Notes: generated by a model from the letters alone, not told the origin. A DNA stretch of 64,000 nt from Pseudocercospora fijiensis CIRAD86 (GCF_000340215.1 NW_006921551.1:516475-580474), one strand, 5' to 3'; shown: positions 22,081 through 34,048, counted from the stretch's first letter. Made by a program: numbers and translations.

Positions 22081-23217
22081 CGCGCGTCTAATAGAGATGT
22101 CTCGACCCGACTTAATCTTATTACCTCCGCGTAGTATAAAGATTTCCTCGTAGTATAGAAACTAACCGACGAGAACGTAATAGCTCTTAAAGTCCTACGC
22201 GGACCTAACGAACCTAGAACTACGAAGGCAGATACACTTAGGCGTATATTCGAACAGATCGGTAATTCTATCGAGAGTAACTCGGTTAGGGCGACTATGC
22301 TCTAGCGGTACGCTCTATAGTACAAGATCTAGGAGACTAGTGCTAATTCTTTACTCTATATATCCTAAGCCTTCGTTCGAAGCCTCGACTAGTACGGCCT
22401 AATCTATTGCGCCGTCGTCCTCGGAACATCTATAGACGCCTCCCGCCGAGTAAGCAACCGTATTATCGAAGCCGCCTAGGGCGAAGATTAGTTTACTTAA
22501 GCCTCGGAGCTTGTCCGGCTTCCGTTTAGCGCTCTACTTTTAGCACCTAAACGTATTCTCGCCGACATTGTAGCTACTACTCAGATTAGACTTAGTTTCG
22601 AAGAAGCCTATCGCTTCTAGATATAAGGCAAACGGAAGAGGCTCGCGGAAGCCTAGAACAGTCGCGTTAATAAGAGGAAGAGCGCTCTTTACGATTTCAT
22701 TACCGGCAGTAACATTACCGCTATAAGAGACGCTTACAAACCGAAACCTAGCAAGGAACGTACGATATAGGCCTACCTACCTAACATTCCTAAAGACTAT
22801 ATCGTTCTCTAAGGCTTTAAGACGGGGCGCAATTTACTAGCGCCGAAAAAACACCTATTACGCGCCTTACGCAAAAAACATCTAAGGAAACCTAGGGTCA
22901 AAGCGGGTAGTAATATACTAGTACTAGATTTATAGCTAGAAGACGATAGCGCAGAACCCGATATATCGGCATTAGACGACGAAGGAGGGAAAGGTACCTA
23001 GGACAATCCTCTTAACGTAGACAGAGATACAGCTTCTAATTTTCTTAATATATGCGATAGATTAGAGCTCCGTTTACAATGTCGCCGGCTTAGCCGTAGA
23101 GAAGGGATAGAAGCCTACTATACTTACTGCCGCAAATGGTGGATAGACTTTACCTATGCTTTACTACCGAATATTAGAGAGCGTCTCGCTACGTTAGGCC
23201 GGCTACCGTATATATAA
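22081..23217 (+). pseudogene. unknown gene 4 (RIP-decayed, about 380 codons)
   Basis: The product is not recognised. A clean frame opens before 22081 and ends at TAA 23215-23217. It encodes a basic, mainly helical protein: TDENVIALKVLRGPNEPR, KADTLRRIFEQIGNSIE, AVVLGTSIDASRRVSNRII, KRKRLAEA.NSRVNKRKSAL, then KKHLLRALRKKHLRKPR, an acidic linker (LEDDSAEPDISALDDEGG) and a C-terminal helical part (CDRLELRLQCRRLSRREG). Basic clusters suggest a nuclear or DNA-binding role, which is inference only. It stands directly upstream of the RecQ-like helicase on the same strand, with a palindrome pair between (23277-23332). No shared promoter module is seen. Reverse-strand open frames here are shadows. Confidence 0.5.
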
Positions 23218-23729
23218 ACTTCAATTACTCCGTTCCTACTACGTACCGTCCCTATACCTAATATATATAAATGCTAACTATTTTGCTATATAGCGAAAGA
23301 TCTACCCGTTTTCTAGCTAGTAAAGTAGTCTGTATCTTGCACCTTTTACTTAATCTTACGACCGCCTCGCTTAGAAGCCCGTAACCTATACGTATATAGC
23401 TCCCTACTATCCCGAGGCGGATTAGCTTGTAGCTGTATACTATCTATTCTAACCGCCTGCCCGGATTTCTAACTAGTTTATACCTACGCTATACTAAGTT
23501 ATGTTCTATATAACCTTCGCCTTATTATCTTCCTATACACTATTTATAGTAGATACGGCCTATATAGAGATGCTATTAAGGTTTGGGTTAGACAATCCGC
23601 GCCTTAACTACTTTAGTCTATAAAGGAGGCGATAGATGTACGTCCGTTAACGCGCTCTCGCGATTAATATATTATTACGATCGAGATTATTAGGGTTATA
23701 AGAACTACTCCTAATACCTAGGGACCTAC
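23218..23729. other. unknown gene 4 to RecQ-like helicase intergenic
   Basis: It has a palindrome pair at about 23277-23332, then sequence without a recognised gene. It presumably holds the promoter and leader of the RecQ-like gene, but no block like the four shared modules is visible. Confidence 0.5.
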
Positions 23730-26700
23730 ATGCCGGAAAGACACCGTTTCGAGGATTACTTCTATTATCTTCCTTAATATCGCATTATTAAGTGCGTAAC
23801 TTGCCGATACGCCGTACTCCCTTACTATTTTTACGCTTACCTTAGCCGCTAATACCGATATACTATTCCTATTACTATCCGTCGCCTTCTTATCGAAGAA
23901 TTTAAGCCGTTCCCCGATGTTGCTATAATACCCGACTAGGTAATTTAGCCCTAGCTAACCGATAATTAAGCCCCGGAGTTCCCGCTCTACTTCGATTGTT
24001 TCCGATATACTACCGTCGACGAATAGGGCGAACAATATACGGCTATCTTTTACTCGCGTATCTCGATATAAGAGTATTATAAAACGCGATATAAGTAGAC
24101 TAATACCTAGACTCGGGGCGGTAGTAGAAAAGCCTACCTATAAGAGACACCTAATCGCCTATAGGAGAGTAATATCTACGTATAGCAATTCTTCTACCCT
24201 AAAGCTAGGTACGAACCCGGATAGAATCGCCTATTCTAGGTCTGTCGTCGCGCTCGTATAGTGCCTATTCCCTCCTTATCGTATAACGACTAGTTTGCGT
24301 CTGCCCTAATTAAAGCCTAGGCCGATATCTAGAAGAAACTAGACGAGGATCGAAATGTCGTTTACGATAGCTTAGCCTACGTATCTGCCCTCCCCCCCTA
24401 GATTTAGCAACTCTTTATCGACCTTTACGTCGTCTTACTCTATAAAGACGAAATACAGGCCGCTATCCGCCTCTCTAAAGAAGATAATAAGCCCTATACC
24501 GTAGAAGTTATCGCTATCGCTCGCCGAGCGTTCTCTTATACGATAAGGTATTATAGCGAAAGTAGCCCCTATTTTAACCTTACTAATTCCCGTAAGCAAG
24601 CCCTCGCTAACTTTTATAATATAATATAGAAGTCCGACTATTATAAATATTTTCGCTTTCGGCGCTATAAGACCCGCTCGAGCGAACTTAAATACGCCGA
24701 CGCTATACTATACGCGCTAGTATATTTTATTCGTTATATCTCCCCTAAAGTTCTATTTTTCCCTTCTATAATATCGCCTACCGATAAACTTAACGACGAC
24801 GTCGATGCCGAAGTCGCTAGTTAAGTAAGCGATAAAGTCGACGAAAAAGTCGACTATAGCCCTACCTAAGTAACGCCGACCGACGAATAGCGCGAACTCT
24901 AGAATAAACTTAGCGACTACGTCCGAAGCGGTATTACCGAGACGGAAGAACTAGAACTATATCCTCTTATTTCCTAGTTATTACTCTCCCTATTCTAGTA
25001 CCTAATTAGTAGTCGTCGGTTCTACTCCCCGCTCCTTAGCTACCTCGCCCTTTATATAGTATAACCGTATTCGGGCGTATAGTAGGAGCCGAACGACTTT
25101 AATTACTATCTCTCCGCTATTGTTTAGATAGGGCAACTCCTCGTATTTAACTACTCCCGGCGTTATAACTAGGGCTTCGACCGCGACGACGAAGTTTTAG
25201 AGGCTATTAAGTATAAGATAGAGTTACTCTTTACGCGAGAGACCGCTATCCGAGAAATTGTCCGCTAGCGTAGTGCCCTCTTCGCCTTTACTAGCAACTA
25301 TGTATCGACTAATTAGGCTATCTAGGCCGCCGACGGTAAATCCGTTTAATTTAGGGACGTCGTACTACGAGTTATAGACCTAACTACCCTACTCGAGTAT
25401 TGCTATCGATAGGCGTATAAGATCCTATAGCGCGACCTCCTTTTCGGACTCCCGTATAACTCTATCTCCCTTACTGACCTTTATAACCGCCCCGAAGAAA
25501 CTACCGTCTACTTTAGCTTCCTCTAGGATAAGCGTAATGCTACTATCGTCGACCTAGCTCGGACGTTCGTTATTAACGCTATCGCTAGTAATCCGGCTCT
25601 ATTACATTTGTACTTAGAGGCCGGTTTAGATATACTCCGCCTTAGCTCGGTAGTCGGCGCGTATAAGTATTGCGTCTAAGAGTTCCTTTAGCTACTTAGC
25701 GTCCTTATATTTATTAGTAGCGGTTAGCCCGCCCGCGAACCCGAATTCTTCTCGGCGATATAGCGTAATACTTAGTCGGTCCGCTCTATTACTATCCGAG
25801 ATAGATACGTTATAATTTACCTAACCTATACTAAGCTCTACTAGAAGCTAAATAACAAACAAAACGTCCGCTTCCTGTTTAAGCTCGGCTGCCTACTTGT
25901 CGATTACCTTATATATATTTAACTATTTCGCGAGCTCTACTAGTATTAATCTAACCCCGGGCAGGTGCTTAGTCCTTTCCTCTAGTTTAAGGACAACCTC
26001 GTCTAGTCGGATAATACTATAACCCGATACCTTCGTCGATAGACCGTAGCCGCTAGCCTGCCCGCCTTTGGTATTAGCGAGTAGCGTTACTTCTCCGTCG
26101 CTATCGTTAAGAAATTCTTTAGTAAGTTCGTAGGCTTCGATTAATCGGACGTAGACGACGAAGACGACGAGGTCGACGATATAGAGGCAGCTATAGCTAG
26201 GTAGCGCAACTACAGTCTCTATACTGCTAATATTTTATATACTAACGCTAATCTATTCGCCGCGTCGTCTAACTTATAGGATAGCTTAATCTAAGGCGGG
26301 TACCGCGCGTCTCGTATCTAGTCGAACTTCCTCTAGCTTCCTACCGCTATTGCTCGCTACTAGGGGACCTAGCCGTCGCTAGGTAGCTCTATTAGCAACC
26401 TCTTAGCACTCGAGAATAGTAGTCTCGCCCCCGTCTTTACCCTCGATAAAGCCCTATAGTACGTACGCGAAATTATATAAAACCCGCGGCTATAGTAGAA
26501 GAGCGAGGGTTAAGCGACCGCTATACGATAGATCCTCTCCCTCGAGGCCCGACTACTCGTCGTCCTCGGTACTAGCGCCGGTAAGAGTCTCCTCTTTATA
26601 GTTCCTTACTATATAAAAGGTACGCGGACTACCGTACTTATCCTTCCTCTAGTTGCTCTACGAGTTAATATACTTACCCGACTTAAAGCCGCTAAAGTGT

Positions 26701-28285
26701 CCTACGTAGTATAGTAACTAGGAATAGAGCGCCCCGCTTCCCTTATCCTAGTTAGCGCTAAGGCCGCCTACTCTACCTAATTTATTATATATATACGGCG
26801 CCTCGGGGTCTAGAACTAGCTCGATCGTATCTTCGTCGACGAGTGCTATTTAACTATAACCGCGTTGCCGTACCGCTCTATCTTTCGCTAATTTAGCTAT
26901 TTCGGGTCGATTAGTGCCTAGGTCGTCTACCTAACCGCTACTCTACTACTATTAATAGAACCTAAATTCCTATAGCGTAACGTTATCGCCTAGCCTATAA
27001 TAGTACGGCGGAGTACTAATCGCGCTAATATTATATATCGTGTTTCCTTATACTAGTAGGTATAGTTACTACTTATAGCCGTACGACTTATTAGGAAGTA
27101 ACCTAGGGCGAGTATATTCGTACCCGGCGATCGCGTCCTAGTATTCGTATATAGTCTCGACTACGCCGAGTAGCTAGCGAGGGAAATTAATTGCCCGTGC
27201 TTTACCGCCGCTAGTAGAACTACTAGCGAGAAAGAACAGCTACTCGACGCCTAGCTTAATAGCACCGACAATCTATTTCTTGTCGCTACTCCTACGCTCG
27301 GCGAAGGATTCGACGTACTATATATCCGGGTTGTTGTCTACGTCGGCCTCCTACCCTTACTAATATTATTCGTATAATAGTCCGGTTACGCTAGGCGAGA
27401 TAGAAAGCTAGTACTATCTTACCTCCTACTACTAACCGAACTAACTATACTAGCAACGGTCGACTAGAGTAAGCTTAGCTTCGATTAATACCTTTACGTA
27501 GATAACGTTAGCTATATATAGTAGCGCGAGAGGCAAGCTATATAGCAATATACTCGCGTAGGTAAATGTTTGCGTCTAATTATATCTAATTACCTCGATA
27601 GTCCCTAATTCCGCTTAACGTATATATCTAACCTAGACGATAGTAACGAGCTCTACTAACAATATATATACCGACTAGCACCGCCTCTAACCTAGCCCGA
27701 AACGCCGTAGGCTTAGGCGATCCGTCGGCAGACCGCCTATTTCTAGCGTATCTAGCAAAACGAAGCTAGTAGTATAATACAGTTCGACCGCAACCTCGCC
27801 GTTATCTAATAACTATATACTATCTACCGCTTCGTTAATCCCCGCCTCCCTATATACTAATTCTCTTAATGCCTACGCGCTAACTTCGTAGTTGCGAAGA
27901 AGAGGCAAGTACTCTAGACTAAGCCGATCGAGAGGTACTATACCTACTTCTATTGCTATTTCCCTTTTACTATATACTAGGAATATAGCAAGTAAATACG
28001 GAGTTGTTAACGGCTAGACGTTATATAGCTAGTCGCTATCGGCGTGTTCTAGTCGCTATAGATAGGTCCTACTTAGATCTAGGATAAATTCTAGCACTAA
28101 TTTAAAACGCTAGAGGAATACCTCTAGTAGATAACTTAGAGCACTATATAGGATAGAGAAAAGGCTATCTAAGGTGTTCGTCTCTGCGCTATCGCTATCG
28201 AGCACGTTCTAGCTAGGAACGTTGAACTAGATCCGGTACCCGCTAATAACTATATAGAGTAGAAATTCTAGACGCTAACTATTTC
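23730..28285 (+). pseudogene. RecQ-like helicase of the fungal telomere-linked (TLH) type (RIP-decayed)
   Basis: About 1500 codons, near the usual length of this family. ATG at 23730 starts MPERHRFEDYFYYLP. Then comes a zinc knuckle, KCVTCRYAVLP (23790), as in OrsD/DUF3505-type N-termini, whose His codons have become Tyr. A long middle region includes ISSG.PAREPEFFSAI.RNT, where the family has 'GQPARG.E'. The ATPase follows: motif I LGTSAGKSLLF (26568-26588), motif Ia LILPLVALR, motif II VDECYL (26838-26849, canonical DECH), then LTAT. Motif VI (former QSGRAGRD) is at 27375-27401. The Cys-rich C-terminal part ends near a palindrome pair; the exact stop is uncertain. RecQ-family helicases unwind DNA with ATP, and such genes are often subtelomeric in fungi. 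The DECH and GKS damage and many stops make it inactive. Confidence 0.87.
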
Positions 28286-28353
28286 GCCGGCCGGAAAAAA
28301 AAACAATAATATACCGGTCGTGCTATTTACTTTTCCGTCTAGCGAAATAGTCG
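28277..28353. repeat. palindrome pair at the RecQ-like gene 3' end
   Basis: ACTATTTCGCCGGCCGGAAA followed by a run of A, then TTTTCCGTCTAGCGAAATAG about 45 bp on. The A run is nine long in both copies. Copy 2: about 60282-60358. Confidence 0.55.
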
Positions 28354-29100
28354 GCACGTAGCTATATTATCGCTATATTAACTCGGTAGTTAGGCGGGAG
28401 TAATAGTCTCTAATCTACTAACGACATTATTGCACTAGTATCCTTATTAAATCAATAACGCTATAGCGTCGCTACGCTCGTACGCTATAGTATAAGATAT
28501 CTACCGACGTTAGAAGTAGAGCATGCAACCGAATAGTTATAGCTAGCATTTACCTATATCGCTAGACCGTTTAAGTTAAATACGGATAGAGCGTATTTAG
28601 TCGAGATCTAAAACATAAACTATCTATAAACCGAACTACTATTACTCGATATATTCTACTCTCTCTATCCTTACCCTAACCGCCTCCTCGTCGCCTTTCG
28701 CCTACGTCGTATATTAACCTACCGACGATAATATACTAATAGTATCGTCGCCCTTCGTTAGAGTATTTCCGCCTGTAGACTTGTTATCTCTACTACTATC
28801 TCTACGATCTATTCCTCTAGTACCTCTATACTTAGCTGCTCCTTATTTATTGTTCGCCCGTATACTACCTAGCCGGCCGATAAATCTTCCTCTACGCTCC
28901 TCCTCCCGCTTACCCCCTATTTATCGTAGCCTTCGCCTAGTCCGCCTATTCCTCCCTTGTTAACCTCTATTATGCCCTTACTTAATCTACCTATTACTCT
29001 CTCGTTAACTTCTATTATACCCTTACCTACTATTATATTACTACCTACTAGTATACTATCTACCTAATCGCTAGGCCTATTAACCCGCGCCTACGTCGCT
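28286..29100. other. intergenic after the RecQ-like gene
   Basis: No gene is recognised. The second half is strongly C/T-rich on the plus strand. Two imperfect 45-bp direct repeats (TTGTTAACCTCTATTATGCC and TCGTTAACTTCTATTATACC forms) lie at 28957-29046. Short ATG frames here look accidental. Confidence 0.45.
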
Positions 29101-30450
29101 AACTTATTTAGTCGCTGTTCCCCTATTTCTATCCTATAATAGTATATTTCCTATATAAATGAAAACGCTATACATTCTACGTAATGTAACTATTTCTCCT
29201 CTACCGAGAAGCTCGCCTAGTTATACTATAGAAGTAGTAGCGGTCGCTCGTGTAACTATCGTCGTATTAATATTCTATCGCAATACTCGGCTATATTACC
29301 GGTCGCTAGCGCCGGCTCGGTATAACTCGCTAACATTTAGTAGTCGGCTATCTCGGCAGTCTTACTCGTATCTACGCGACGGCTAGCCGTAGAAAGAAGT
29401 TTCGGAATAGCGACGTACTCGAGCAGTTTAGTAGGCGAAATCGGATAAAGGTAGGATACGGACAACCTCTAGAACCGACGTCCTCTTATATCTTTCCTCG
29501 CTATATATATTAGACTACCTACCGTATCGCTACTTTGTCTATTATTATAGCCGATCCTACCTTACGTCCTACTAGAACCGTACGCAAACTCGATTAAATT
29601 TCACCGTACCGCTCGTGCCTACGCGTCCGCCTCTACTTATCGTATACTATTTCTTTTGCAATATACTATTCGCCTACGCACTCTCTCTAGTATACTCGAA
29701 TAGCGCGGTTATACCGTACCGCATTTCGATTTAGGCGTCGCATTTAAAATCCGCGTATATAAGTTAGGTTTAATTTAATATCTCCTCGTACGTCGTCGTA
29801 TATTATCTATTGTAATCTCTTATATTCCCTCTAGCCTTTGCTATTACTTAGGGGTCGAGCGCTAATACTATAGCTCTCTCGCCTTGTATTTATACGTACT
29901 ATCGACGGTAGCTAATAAAGTGCTACTTACCTAAGTCATTTCTTACTACCGGTATCTGCTTTATACCTATTATCCTAGCGAGTACGCTAATACCCCGACC
30001 GATCGACGTACTAGCTTAGTTTCTATACTATCGCACTAACTATAGGCCTCCTCTAGTAGTTAGGTCAGATCTCGCTAGTAGAGGATATACTCGGTTAAGT
30101 CGGATTATACCCCGTACAACTTAACGTAGGTATACTTGCTAGACAATCTACCGGTTTTTCCCTATCTCGCGATACCCGCATTAAAATACTAGAACCTGTC
30201 GGTAAAGGAGTCGGCTAGATCGAGTATTATTAGATATAAGCTATTTATAGAGATCTTATACGTTAACCTACTTATATATATAGCATAGTCGATACTGCGC
30301 CGCAGTGCCGCTAAACATCGCTAGCTATGTATAGGAGGTAAATGTATATAGTTATAGTGCTACCCGAATTTCTATATCTAGCACTTCTATCGTACGAGAC
30401 TTAGGCGTTATATAACCTAGGGCTAATCTACTAAACGACGATTAGATACG
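29101..30450 (+). pseudogene. unknown gene 5 (RIP-decayed, about 450 codons)
   Basis: The product is not recognised. One plus-strand frame stays open apart from RIP-type stops from before 29101 to a palindrome at about 30455. Segments include YIPSSLCYYLGVER, YYRYLLYTYYPSEYANTPTD, DNLPVFPYLAIPALKY and KESARSSIIRYKLFIEIL. Tyr is very common, partly because CAC/CAT His codons became TAC/TAT. The frame may extend upstream into C/T-rich sequence. A frame one base over begins with ATG at 29159 but soon closes. The convergent MULE-like gene ends about 0.9 kb downstream. A reading of the other strand was less open. Confidence 0.38.
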
Positions 30451-30451
30451 A

Positions 30452-30513
30452 ACCGGTTTGCTAGGCGGTAAACTATATTGTCTATATTACTTTTGCTAGC
30501 TAGCAAAATAGTT
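30452..30513. repeat. palindrome pair after unknown gene 5
   Basis: GGTTTGCTAGGCGGTAAAC (30454-30472) and TTTTGCTAGCTAGCAAAATA (30490-30509). The second is a fully symmetric CTAG form. Copy 2: about 62457-62518. Confidence 0.7.
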
Positions 30514-31372
30514 AGCACTCTCGCATTGTAATTGCGGTTACAGTAGATACGTCTACTAGCTGCAGGTCGCAGTATAGTAACGCTACTAAGGCTCGAACCC
30601 TAATTGCGCTATCTATCCCTAGATATAGCTCGACTATTATACCTCGCTAACTAGCTTTTATCGTATATCGTCTGTTAGGACGTCCGGTATACTATCTATG
30701 CCGTTATCGTAGCCTTAGCTATCTTAGTCTAGTATATTCTTGCTTACCTAGTAGTCTACTATTATCTAATCCGGCTATTGTCGAGGCAATCCGATATATC
30801 CTTACGTTATAATACTAACGGACCCGTATACGGACTTGTTAGGCTATATACTAGTTTATATATAGTTATTATATACGTAATAAAATACTACGATTAACTC
30901 GGTTAGTATTCGGTTCTTAAAACTGTTAACTCGTAATATCGTAGAATAGATAGCGGTTAGTTCGTCTACCCGGGATATACGTCCGAAATTATAGTATATT
31001 TTCGAACGACTACAATTCTCGAAAACTGATTTCTCCCTCGATCGATTAGATAACAACGCCCTAATCTAACGATATCTTTTATTATTCATCTACCCGAATA
31101 TAAACCTACTATAACCGAGACAGTCCGAGCAAATTAGTAACCTTACCGCCGCTAAGATTTACCCTAATCGTTACTAACCCTCGGGTCTAGCTTACTTACG
31201 TATTACGCTCCGCATACTAACGGCGTTTTCTAGGGCAGGTTTTATAGGTTATCTCCTCCTACTACCGTATATTATATAGTAAATTATTGATAGTATAATA
31301 CTAACTGTTTTGCCGCCTAGCAAACTGCCGGGCTATCGTCTATTTTCCTAGCCGGTAAAACGGTTAGCACTC
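30514..31372. other. intergenic between convergent unknown gene 5 and MULE-like gene
   Basis: No gene is recognised. Two more palindromes lie at 31303-31325 and 31341-31366, just past the 3' end of the MULE-like frame. A GGCTCGAACCC at about 30593 resembles a reverse tRNA T-arm box but no tRNA fold was found. Confidence 0.45.
31303..31366. repeat. palindrome pair at the MULE-like gene 3' end
   Basis: ACTGTTTTGCCGCCTAGCAA and ATTTTCCTAGCCGGTAAAAC forms, about 20 bp apart, immediately downstream of the minus-strand stop. Confidence 0.6.
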
Positions 31373-33299
31373 TTATATAGTCGCATTTATTATCCTATAG
31401 TTTAACGGGTTAGGGAAATACGAGGCGGTCTATATTGCTTAACTACTATATCTACTTAGAGACGGTAGTATACATACATCGAATGCATTACGTATGCCTT
31501 GCTTAGTATAGGCTTATATATACTCTAGCCTATCGATATATTATAGTTACCCCGCCTAGAATAGATCTATTGTCTCTAGTATTTCCGAGACACCGCCCCG
31601 CGTAGCCTCGAGCTATACGGCTACTCTAATGCGTATACTGTCTCGTATTCTCTAGCCTTCCTCCTATACTGTACTTACTATTCGATTAGCGTTAGATATC
31701 CCGTCTAATAATAAAGGTGCATACTCGTCGCGAATATAGTCGATTAAATCTTTATCCCTAAACTTAAGTTCTAGGACCTCCTTTACCTCCCCTAATGCTT
31801 TATCGAGGTTAGCTACACTGTATGCGTCTAGTAGCTTACGGTATGCCGCCTCTAGAACCGGAATTACCTTAATAGTAAGATCTACTAAATCCTATTGTAT
31901 AGGTAGCCCTACTACTCGGCGTAGTAATCGGATACTATTTACTATTAATAAGTAGTCTAGGTACTATTTCGCCTAGTATAGGATCGCGTCGGGAAAGTAC
32001 TCCTGCTATATGCTCTTAATTAATGTTGTCGTCGTCGTATAGAGTATTAATAGCGGATCGTCTAGATACGTATCTAGTAGTATTAACTTTATATACTACG
32101 CGGCTAGATAATACCTATTTACGGTCGGGCAGTCCATTCGTATTACCGCTATCGTAACCGCTGTCCTATCGATAATAAAGCCTACTAGACATATACGGTG
32201 CCTACTACTATCCGGTTTTACGAATGTGTTATCTACGATTAACGTCCTATCGCCCTCGGTATATAGCTCTAAAAGCTCGGGATAGGCGACGACTAGGTAC
32301 TTAAACCTATCCTTTACCGTCTCCGGTTATATATAAAAGCCCGCGTATCTTAGTATATTTAGTTCTATACCCGCGGTCGAATAGTCCGGCCGTTTGATTT
32401 TCTTTATCTCCGGTAGCTATAAGACATCCTTAATAACCTTATCTGCTTGTTTTTTATTTAACCCCGCGCACCGATATACTAACCTAGCTACTGCTTTATA
32501 TACTTCTATCGAACGACCCCGGGCATATATTATTATAAACTGTATCCTAATTCGCTAGTACGCCTCCCGCGTACTATACTACTCTAGGTCTACTCGGTCG
32601 CTCTCGCCGTAGTTATAACGCGTATTAGATTAGTCTATTATCTACTTGCCCGGGATCTATTTATACCTCCCCTCGGCCCCTATTATCTCTATAATCCCTC
32701 GCTATAGATACGTATCTTCTCTATCTCTACCGTCGCTATACCGGTACGTTATACGAGTTTGTTAACCTAATATATTAATATCGCACTTGCTTTTTATAAT
32801 ACTAAATCCCCTCCGCTTCGCCTATCTATATATAAACTATTCGGCCGCCTAGAATAACGGGAATTAATGCCCGTAGATCCGATCTAGTAGCCTATACGCC
32901 CCTATTAGACGCTCGTATCGCGCCCTAGCATTATCTATCCTACTATCCTTACCGCGAACTCGTACTAGAGCGCCGGGCAATCTTATAATTATTAGATATC
33001 GCTAGATAGCGGCGCTCCTCTCGCGATATATCTCCCCTAATAACTTCTCTCGCCCTCTTGCGCCTCCGCCTAAGCGCTAACGATCCTATTCGCGAACAGC
33101 GTATTCGATATCGAGTAGCGTAAAGTAGTCGTCGGTTATACTCTATAATAGGAACTACGATAGACTTATTATCGCTTCTAGCGTAACTGCCCGATTGTCG
33201 CGTATAACTACTATACGGTATAGACGATCTATACTACCGTATCTAATACTTACTCGGCTAAGGGGAAACTCTATCCCCCCCCTATAAACAGAATCGGCC
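31373..33299 (-). pseudogene. MULE/FAR1-like transposase, full length in the array
   Basis: This copy spans the arbitrary copy 1/copy 2 junction and is complete, about 640 codons. From the N-terminus it has a charged helical region, the FAR1-like segment, the MULE-type core with the candidate Asp codon at 32231-32233, the FPDA....KW block, and a C-terminal tail (VIPVLEAAYRKLLDAYS, later LIDYIRDEYAPLLLDG) like the helical tail after the MULE core. The frame ends at a TAA (minus strand) at 31373-31375, beside a pair of palindromes at 31303-31366. It is the only recognised minus-strand gene of the unit and diverges from ORF1, with promoter module 1 between them. Stops are all of RIP type. A domesticated FAR1-like factor is an alternative to an active transposase. 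Confidence 0.57.
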
Positions 33300-33738
33300 T
33301 CGCTATTAAACTTAAAAACTAGTTACATCCCCTTCCCCTTCTATAGCGCGTAACTTATACTATATCTATATATCTACGCTACTATCCGCTATAATAGATA
33401 TATCCTTACCTAAACTACCTATTATAGGAGATTACTATATCCTATACGTATATCTATCTCGCGCGTATAATACTCGGTCGAAAACTCGACCCTCTCTCCT
33501 ATCTTTATCCTATCTCGCCCGTTTCTACGTAGTATATCTCCTATAGCTTATCGTATATATTAACTAATAATACGGCCGGTGCTATTGCGTACTATTGCGC
33601 CGACCGCCCTATACCTACTAACGCGCCCTACAATCTCGTAATTAATAATACTAACTATTATTCTACCTAGCAAAACGGCTAGTATTGCCTTAGGTACCCG
33701 CTACCGCGCCTGCGTAGCTCGATATCGCCTTTACGTCT
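33300..33738. other. region between MULE-like gene and promoter module 1 (copy 2)
   Basis: Homologous to 1391-1829, with the same possible minus-strand 5' exon and a palindrome copy near 33653-33682. Confidence 0.4.
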
Positions 33739-33949
33739 ACCCTTTACTTAGGCTAAGTTTGACCGTATATTAGCGTGTTTCGGCGGACTTTACTTTACGG
33801 TATTAACTAAGGCGGCGAACGAAGCGTAGTCCCGACCTTACTATATAAATTAGCTTCGTCGCCTAGGAGGACTCTTTTATACGTATATTAGTAGAGTAAA
33901 CCGCTAGTCTACCGGTCTTGCCCCGAGCGCTATTAACGCACTAATATAG
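33739..33949 (+). promoter_or_regulatory. promoter module 1 (copy 2)
   Basis: Copy of 1830-2040. Here the TATA-like element reads TATATAAAT, so the CAAAT form in copy 1 is the unmutated or less mutated state. Confidence 0.7.
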
Positions 33950-34048
33950 GTCTCTTCTCGGCCGCTAACTCTCTCTACTTTACAATCTACTTCTACTACT
34001 AGCGACCTATACTCGTCTGTCTATTCCTTCGGCCGGTAAACTAGTCTA

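Larger units (their letters stand above)
1..31908. repeat. 32-kb tandem unit, copy 1
   Basis: The sequence at 1 recurs at 31909 and again at 63914, in the same orientation and colinear throughout. Copy 1 is 31908 bp including a 100-N gap. Differences from copy 2 are mostly C/T and G/A at CA or TG versus TA, plus CG versus TA pairs, as expected when one sequence was duplicated and hit by RIP. The start at 1 is only the window edge; the true unit boundary cannot be placed because the array is continuous. Confidence 0.97.

Noticed and set aside
22081..23217. Tyrosine recombinase (Starship captain) at unknown gene 4
   Set aside because: The position and size invited the idea, but no R-H-R-Y pattern could be placed, so no such function is claimed.
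28781..28963. Short plus-strand ATG ORF
   Set aside because: It lies in C/T-rich low-complexity sequence and has no equivalent start in copy 2, so it is a chance frame.
30580..30640. tRNA-like box GGCTCGAACCC
   Set aside because: The reverse complement resembles a T-arm box, but no consistent acceptor, D or anticodon stems could be drawn.
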